Shown here: positions 39,701-48,700 of the stretch, piece by piece
Position numbering within the stretch: position 1 is the first letter of the stretch
Layout of the letters: each line of letters begins with the position of its first letter
Assembly: GCF_037975245.1 (NCBI RefSeq)
Contig: NC_092583.1
Coordinates: 477,764 to 541,763, forward strand
DNA from: Apostichopus japonicus
Lineage: Eukaryota > Echinodermata > Holothuroidea > Aspidochirotida > Stichopodidae
Direction of reading: 5' to 3'
Length of the DNA stretch: 64,000 nt
The notes under the pieces: generated by a model
The model's input: the letters and a program-made list of their open reading frames with translations, nothing else
What the model was told of the DNA's origin: nothing
Databases searched by the model: none
Translations under genes and position numbers: made by a program

Positions 39701-42700
39701 TTGATGTCATCGTAGGTCAGAAAGAAAAAGGACTATTTAGAGATGTGGTTACATTCAGAACCTTTCTAGATCTTGAAAGCTGTCAAATAGCATCATTTAG
39801 GGTAATATGTTGTTTAGAGATGTGTTCACATGTTGATGATAACCTAAATTTGATTTCTACAACTGTAATATTATTATAGTTTCATAGAGGTGTTTTTCCC
39901 TGTCAGTATATTAAGCAGAGACATAGAATTATGAACTTGATTAACTAGGTCATTTTGTGGCAGTCAATTGTTAATTTGAGGCCACACTAATTTGCATATT
40001 TTAGTGCAAAACCTAGAAATTGGATATGTGAAGTACTCTGCAGGTCAAAGGTCAATAATACATATTGCTAAAAAACTCAAATTTTGAAAGAACAAATGAA
40101 TTATTGGTAAGAATTACTACTACCCTTTATAACAGGATGGAACTGTGGTTGAGGTGCCTGTGACATCAGTGAGTGCCAACGCTATATACAAGCAGCCCAG
40201 GAAGCAGCCCAACAGCGCCCTCACTGCTGGAATCAAAGTACTACCAGACATTCCGTTGACTGGAAGGACCAAATTTAGTTCACCAGATTCAGACCAAGAC
40301 AGGGTGGAAAAGACCGGAGAAGAGTAAGTCAGAATACCTTAAAGGCCGTGGCTCTCCATATACATTCCATTGTAAAAATCCATACTGACAGACTATATCA
40401 ATTCTTGTAGTACTGCTAGATAGCCTACTATCACTTTAACAAAAACAAGAATAGTTTTTCTCAAACTTTTACTCTTTATCAAAGAATGATCAAAGTGAAA
40501 TTGGAGGCTAAAGGCAAGACCAGAGATCAGTTTATTTACAAAATAACAAAGGCCACAATAATGTGGTAGTAATAGCTACTCTGTAGGACTGACAAGACAA
40601 GTTAGCCTAACAGGGAGGGGGGGGGGGGTCTCAGGTATTGTGTGTTCATATCAGACATAAGTGAAACATGGACTGATAGGATAGTTAGCCTAACAGGGAG
40701 GGGCGTATCAGGTACCTTGTGTTCATATCAGACATAAGTGAAACTCAGGCATGGACTGATAGGATAGTTAGCCTAACAGGGAGGGGCGTATCAGGTTCTG
40801 TGTGTTCATATCAGACATAAGTGAAACTCAGGCATGGACTGATAGGATAGTTAGCCTAACAGGGAGGGGCGTATCAGGTACTGCATGTTCATATCAGACA
40901 TAAGTGAAACTCAGACATGGACAGATAGGAAAGTTAGCCTAACAGGGAGGGGCGTATCAGGTACTGTGTGTTCATATCAGACATAAGTGAAACTCAGGCA
41001 TGGACTGATAGGATAGTTAGCCTAACAGGGAGGGGCGTATCAGGTACTGCATGTTCATATCAGACATAAGTGAAACTCAGACATGGACAGATAGGAAAGT
41101 TAGCCTAACAGGGAGGGGCGTATCAGGTACTGTGTGTTCATATCAGACATAAGTGAAACTCAGGCATGGACAGATAGGAAAGTTAGCCTAACAGGGAGGG
41201 GCGTATCAGGTACTGCATGTTCATATCAGACATAAGTGAAACTCAGACATGGACTGATAGGATAGTTAGCCTAACAGGGAGGGGCGTATCAGGTACTGCA
41301 TGTTCATATCAGACATAAGTGAAACTCAGACATGGACAGATAGGAAAGTTAGCCTAACAGGGAGGGGCGTATCAGGTACTGTGTGTTCATACCAGACATA
41401 AGTGAAACTCAGGCATGGACTGATAGGATAGTTAGCCTAACAGGGAGGGGCGTATCAGGTACTGTGTGTTCATATCAGACATAAGTGAAACTCAGACATG
41501 GACTGATAGGATAGTTAGCCTAACAGGGAGGGGCGTATCAGGTACTGCATGTTCATATCAGACATAAATGAAACTCAGGCATGGACTGATAGGATAGTTA
41601 GCCTAACAGGGAGGGGCGTATCAGGTACTGTGTGTTTATATCAGACATAAGTGAAACTCAGGCATGGACTGATAGGATAGTTAGCCTAACAGGGAGGGGG
41701 GTATCATGTACCTTGTGTTCATATCAGACATAAGTGAAACTCAGACATGGACTGATAGGATAGTTAGCCTAACAGGGAGGGGCGTATCAGGTACTGTGTG
41801 TTCATATCAGACATAAGTGAAACTCAGACATGGACTGATAGGATAGTTAGCCTAACAGGGAGGGGCGTATCAGGTACTGCATGTTCATATCAGACATAAG
41901 TGAAACTCAGGCATGGACTGATAGGATAGTTAGCCTAACAGGGAGGGGGGTATCATGTACCTTGTGTTCATATCAGACATAAGTGAAACTCAGGCATGGA
42001 CTGATAGGATAGTTAGCCTAACAGGGAGGGGCGTATCAGGTACCTTGTGTTCATATCAGACATAAGTGAAACTCAGACATGGACTGATAGGATAGTTAGC
42101 CTAACAGGGAGGGGCGTATCAGGTACTGCATGTTCATATCAGACATAAATGAAACTCAGGCATGGACTGATAGGATAGTTAGCCTAACAGGGAGGGGCGT
42201 ATCAGGTACTGTGTGTTCATACCAGACATAAGTGAAACTCAGGCATGGACTGATAGGATAGTTAGCCTAACAGGGAGGGGCGTATCAGGTACTGTGTGTT
42301 TATATCAGACATAAGTGAAACTCAGGCATGGACTGATAGGATAGTTAGCCTAACAGGGAGGGGCGTATCAGGTACTGTGTGTTTATATCAGACATAAGTG
42401 AAACTCAGGCATGGACTGTCAATAGTTAGCCTAACAGGGAGGGGGGTATCATGTACCTTGTGTTCATATCAGACTTAAGTGAAACTCTGGCATGGAGTTC
42501 ATATGGCATGTCAGCTTATACATTAAATCATGAAATGAAACAAAACATACCGCTTATATAAGCAATGATGAGTTCTTTGAAAGAATACTAATATGTAAGA
42601 AGATCAGACTTATGTTAGTTACTTTCCTATTAATTCTGGCTCGCTTTGATACTTTGCTGGTATGTCTCAGTATTTTGTTTTGTGCTTCAACTTTCTCTTT

Positions 42701-45700
42701 CCTAGTTTATGCTTCAAACTACACTGCAGCTCAAATTCCTTTTGATTTATTCTTTTCTTTACTTTGAGCCAATTATTCTATGTTCAACCCCAAAACAGGA
42801 CTTTCTTCAATCCCTGGATCCCCAGGTAATTTGCACCTGTGTCTCCTTCCTCTAGCACCAAGCATGCTCTATCTACCAATCAAAATCTATCCTGAAGGTG
42901 GTCCATTTGCCTCCTCCTCCTCATCCTTTTGTATCTTTTAATTATTTACCTGTTGCTGCTTCCCTGGATGGCCCTTTCTGTTTACATTATTTGTTGAGAT
43001 CACAAACTGATGATGACCTTGTTCTGTTTGTCCTATAGAGCAGCTGGTCACTTGCTGGTCACTTGTAAAGTATCTGTCCTCATCCGATGCCCTTGAACAA
43101 AAACTGTTACTTTCCTCTCTTGTATCAGTGTCACTTGAGATACTTGAAATCTTGACAGAGTCATCGTCAACATTTAGCTAGCCCTGACATGTCATCTTTA
43201 AATAGCAGAGGTATCTGCCCTGATTTGCATATAAGAATTGGGGCTGAAGCTGTTAAACTTTTGTCAACTGTTGACATTTTGGAAGAGAATCACAAGAGGG
43301 AACATAGCTCAACTAAATTGAGTGAATCCTGGACTATGGAAACCAGCTACTTTATGTTCCTTCCATCCAATCAATGTTTGTTGTTAACACATTTGCAAAT
43401 TTGCTCTCTCCAGCCATGCGCTAAATCAAGGGTACTGTCATATTGGTTCTATCTAGTTTTATGAGACTTGACAAGCTGCATGTCTCTGAAATCACTTAGA
43501 ATTCCTGTGAGGAAACTCTGAAAGACACTTCTGGGCAAACTACCTGCACATTCTGTAGTTCACACGCAGTGTGACATTGGTGTTCACCACCTATGACTAA
43601 TAAATTTTAGCTACAAAATTTTACCCATCATTTGTTTGTCAACTTTACACACATCTGCTCATCAACCAATCAGAAAGCTTTTTGATGTATTCTCAGTAAC
43701 ATCTGCTACACTGAGTATATGTGTTGAGCATCTATGAACATTGCATCAAAGTCTCTGAAGTATAATATCCAAACTTATACCATAGATTCCTAGTTGATCA
43801 CCAGCAGTATATAAACTTCGTTTGTAAATCTTAAAGACAAAATATTTTGAAACATATTTTCACAAGTTGCATATAGATTGAGATATGTAACATCTTTGGA
43901 GATAATTGAAGCAGTATAGTTCATGCACATTATGACCGATATAACATCGCCCTCTTTATGGACGTTGAACATCCCCGTTGCTTAGTGATTAAGTTTTCTT
44001 CCTTCACTGTGATCTGAATGTCAGTCACAGCATCTTTTAGCAGAATGAAGCTAATTGTAGCTGCCATGGGTTTCATCGAGTAGTTGTTATAATGTCCAGC
44101 TCTTCACACCAGGGGGGGGATGGGGGGCGGGGGATAGTGGGGGATGGGGGATAGATGTACATGAGTGTAGAATGATTGAATATGGTCAAAAGTAAAGAAG
44201 AAGTATCACTGACATCCACTGACATCCAACCAGCTGCTTCCAGTTTATTATGAAACAATGTATTAAATGACTCCTTCACGGTTGATGACTTATCTTTAGC
44301 TACAATCCTTGTACATCTGACTAAGATAAGAATAGGCATATTTCAGTTTGCAATTAGATATTTACAACTGGTTAGGGATGGCTAAGAGCCTATGTAGCTG
44401 GTTATGTCAGTGTCTAAGGTTGATAGCATCTAACTGATCTATCTTTGGTTTGTCAAGTGACTTCATGGATTGAGGTCAATATTTTCATTTCACAAGAAAT
44501 ATCAGCTATTATCTAAATAATATATATGTATCTTTTAAGCACCACATCCCTAGAATGGTTATCTTTCTTTGCCTAGCATCCTAACTGCCCCGGTTTACTT
44601 ATATTCAGATAAGTTTTTCAATGAGCCTCGTCAGGTCATATCCACATCTATAGAATGATCAAACTGAGACCTAGTCTAGATGTTAAGTTCAGCTTTCACT
44701 GTAATACAGTACATATAATGTTAATTCTCTCTTGATGGTTTGTCATTCAATTCCTTCTCTACCTTTCCCTGGAGTCTATATATTGAGCCTTCTATAGGGT
44801 TCATACTAAAATTCTTAAGTATTTCTTGTTGTATGCCTTGATATATATTCATGTCTAGATGTACTTTACTCTCCTCAGTGTTTGCACTATTTATTTTATT
44901 TGGATTTAAATGAACTGAATTTCCAATTTGTGATCAAATGTAGCAGGATATGAGTGTTCATGATTTAAATATCATTTACATACAGTTGTTTGTCATAATG
45001 TAACAAGTAATTGTAATGTATTGTTCAACACTGTCATGGTGATACATAGGGGAATCATATACACACTCTTCTCCCTTACCCCACCACCACTCCCTCCCCA
45101 ATTGTCACACATGAGAATGTTTAAGCACAACACCAGTCTGGCATTAAACCTCTCATTGCCTGTGTGTGTGTGTGTAGTTATATGATATATTTACTCTGTA
45201 TTCTACCAGGGACAAAAAGGGTATGGTGATTGTTTTGAACATTAATGTCTTTCATGTATAGAAGAAGTAAACCTTTGTTACTAGCTCCCTCTTGATGTTG
45301 TGATGCATGCTGTGACCCCTGTACATGATCATTTGACCTGTGACCTTTATTAGTCTTCGGTTGACCTCTGACCTCTAGGTCATCCCAACATTGATTAAAC
45401 ATGGCATGGACTTCATGTAACTGTGTGTTTCATATTTATGCAAGATTTGTTTGTTATTAATTTTTGTTCTGTGTTTTGACTTTTAGTTTTCAAGCCCTCC
45501 CTCTATATCAACTTGTAAATTAGGGATCGTTTTCTTTTGGGATAAGCTCAGTCATAACAGAATCAATTATGAACATGAAGCTCAGTAATTGGAATACATT
45601 TTAATTGGACTTATGTTTATTAATAAACCAATTAAATCTTGTCTCACTGACAATACCTCAGTATCTCTGTATTAATTGAAGTAAATGTTAGATATTGTAT

Positions 45701-48700
45701 CAATACCACCATCCCCAACTGTAAACTTTTAGAAGTACCATGACATTTTGAAACACTCTTACTGCTCTAGATAACAAGAGAGGTGGTGTTTGCACAGGGA
45801 GAGGGAGTTCAAGGTATAGGATGTTACCTGCACTGATCCTAATGGGAACTTCACATAATTACAAGTCATATTGGTGCTTGTTTCATACATTCTGCTGCTC
45901 AGCAAACGTGTTGCAAGCCCCCCCCCCACCCTCCCTCCCCCTCCTCTGCTCCTTCCACAGACAATGTGTTATATATAGGTCAATCAATGTTTAACAGACA
46001 ATGTCAGAACTTGAAAAAGGTCACCAGTTTATTCAAGCTGAATCCTTCTTTCTTTGCACTATTCCTGAAGTGGACACAGATTTTGATTTGTGTCATACCT
46101 GGTCAGTGTGGTTTTGTGGGTATTTATAACGATATCAATAACAAGTGACGTTTGATTTTACAGGGAAGTGGAACGGTCGATGTCAGACCAGTCTATTAAC
46201 AGGGGTCAAAGGTCAGACCTGCCCCCTGCAATGCCAATATTACATCACGATTCCGATTTCCCAACTCCATCTGATACTAGCCTGGGCTCCAGGGAACTAC
46301 TCCAGAATGAGTCCACCTCACAACCATCTGGGTCGTCGCTATCACAAACACCACCCAGCGAGGACTCCACATCAGCAGGAAAAGGAAAGTCTTCTCTAAG
46401 TAGTTCCGGGGAATCTTCATCCCCGGGAAAAAATGGTACGACCTTGTTGATTAGATCTCGAAAAAATGTAATCTGAGCAACCTGTTCTTTGCCATATCAG
46501 AATTAATATGTTATTTTAACGAACCAGAAGGTTAAGAAAAGATGGAAATTCTTATCCCTTATTAATTGGCTGAAACTGCAGTTCTGCTAGTGAAAGTGTC
46601 TTTTATGTAATAAAATGAAATAAAGAAGTACTTTAAGTTTCACACTTTACTTATGATTGATTCACAGCATGTTAAAAAAAAGGGTAAAACTTTAAATTTT
46701 AATGAAAAATGAAAAAAAAAATTAGACACAATTGTAAAAGACCTTTCGAAAGTACTTTTTGTACATTTTATTTTATCTTTTTGTTGAAATGTTTTGCCTT
46801 GAATTGTCTCAGTTACTTATGAAATAAAGGTTTGTATTATCTTGATTTCAGAAGCACAGCTGTTTCCCTAGAGGACAATTACTGGCAAACCTGCCTTTCC
46901 TACTCAGTTTAGAGTGGAAAAAGATATATTCAGAAAGTTTCTTGTTTGTTTAAAATAGTTTTGGTTACTACTATAATTGTTATTCAACTATTTCTTGTTA
47001 TGTGCAAAACACTGGGTAAAATCTTTGTTTTGTTATTAACAGGTTCATCTGAGGTCAATATGAAGCTTTCAGGAGACCTAGGGGGAAGTTCAGGGGACAT
47101 GTTCAGCCTGATGCCAGGAAGTGAGATCGGAGGCAAGAAGAAAGGCAAGAAGAAGTATAATATAGCAGCAGCAACACCTAAAGAGGTAACTTGAAATTCA
47201 ATCTTTTATTCAAATAATCTGTCACAGCTCAAAGTCTAGCTTTTACAGAAGATGGAGAGAAATCTTTGGCTGCAGTATAACAGATCTATTCAACTGCATT
47301 TAAGTGATATAACTTTATTGAACCAACTTAATAACACCCCAGTCTTTGGGTATGAACCATGGGACTATCAAGTGGGTGACCAGATAGCTATCTGGTCACC
47401 TCTGTATGCAGCATAAACTAAAGGGTATACAAGAAGGGGAATGAATTTCCATGATGAAAGAACACATCTCTTTATTCTTCACAAGTAAGAACATTTCCTA
47501 TGGAAATATTTTGCACTGTAAGATGTGGATAATAATTGGGTGATGTCATTTTCCAGATAATAAATATGCAGTCATTAATATTCATTCAAGGACAAATGGT
47601 CAAATGTACCAATTTTTCAAAATTGTAAGATGTCCATTCATTCCATTTGCCCATTCGTAAAAAGCAAGTAAGATGAAAATTTTCTTTTGTTCTTCAGGAA
47701 ACCAAAAAGTCTTATTATATTGACGATAGACCAGTTGAGGAATGGAACACGACTCACGTTTCCCAATGGCTGATGGGTAGCAACCTTGAACAGTACATCA
47801 CCCTATTTACAGCCGAGGGAGTCAATGGCCCGGTGCTTATGCAAATAGAAACAGCGCAGCTAAAGGTAGTACACTGATCTTAATGGAAATATAAATGTTT
47901 AGCCATTACTTATAAAATGTAAAACAGTTTTGGTACTTTGGTGTAGCAAATAACACATAAGTGGAGAAAATCTATGTCCCTGCCACTCTTGTATACTCTA
48001 TATATATAATGTGTAGGGTTTGATACATAAGTAGGCAGAAGATGGTATTGTCATTATAGGGTATTAATTAACAGTCATATTCACCTCTTGAACAACATCT
48101 GTGGTATCCGGCTTCTTCAGTTACTTGGGTTTTATACATAAGTAGGCAGAAGATGGTATTGTCATTATAGGATAGTAATTAACAATCATATCCACCTCTT
48201 GAACAACATCTGTGGTATCAGGCTTCTTCAGTTACTTGGGTTTTATACATAAGTAGGCAGAAGATGGTATTGTCATCATAGGATAGTAATTAACAATCAT
48301 ATCCACCTCTTGAACAACATCTGTGGTATCTGGCTTCTTCAGTTACTTGGGTTTTATACATAAGTAGGCAGAAGATGGTATTGTCATTATAGGGTATTAA
48401 TTAACAGTCAAATCCACCTCTTTGAACAACATATGTGGTATCCGGCTTCTTCAGTTACTTGGGTTTTATACATAAGTAGGCAGAAGATGGTATTGTCATT
48501 ATAGGGTATTAATTAACAGTCAAATCCACCTCTTTGAACAACATATGTGGTATCCGGCTTCTTCAGTTACTTGGGTTTTATACATAAGTAGGCAGAAGAT
48601 GGTATTGTCATTATAGGGTATTAATTAACAGTCATATCCACCTCTTGAATAACATCTGTGGGATCTGGCTTCTTCAGTTAATCGCCCATAGATTCCCTCG

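Larger units (their letters stand above)
40324..46163 (+). other. Intron j-k, 5.8 kb
   Basis: Phase-2 intron. It contains the 83-bp minisatellite, the 27-nt candidate microexon, a G-quadruplex-type run and C-rich tracts at 45065-45095 and 45919-45950. A TG microsatellite lies at 45161-45175. No other exon is recognised. Confidence 0.85.

Noticed and set aside
43189-43464. 91-codon open frame in intron j-k
   Set aside because: No homology recognised, no splice pair in the required phase, and composition like the surrounding intron.
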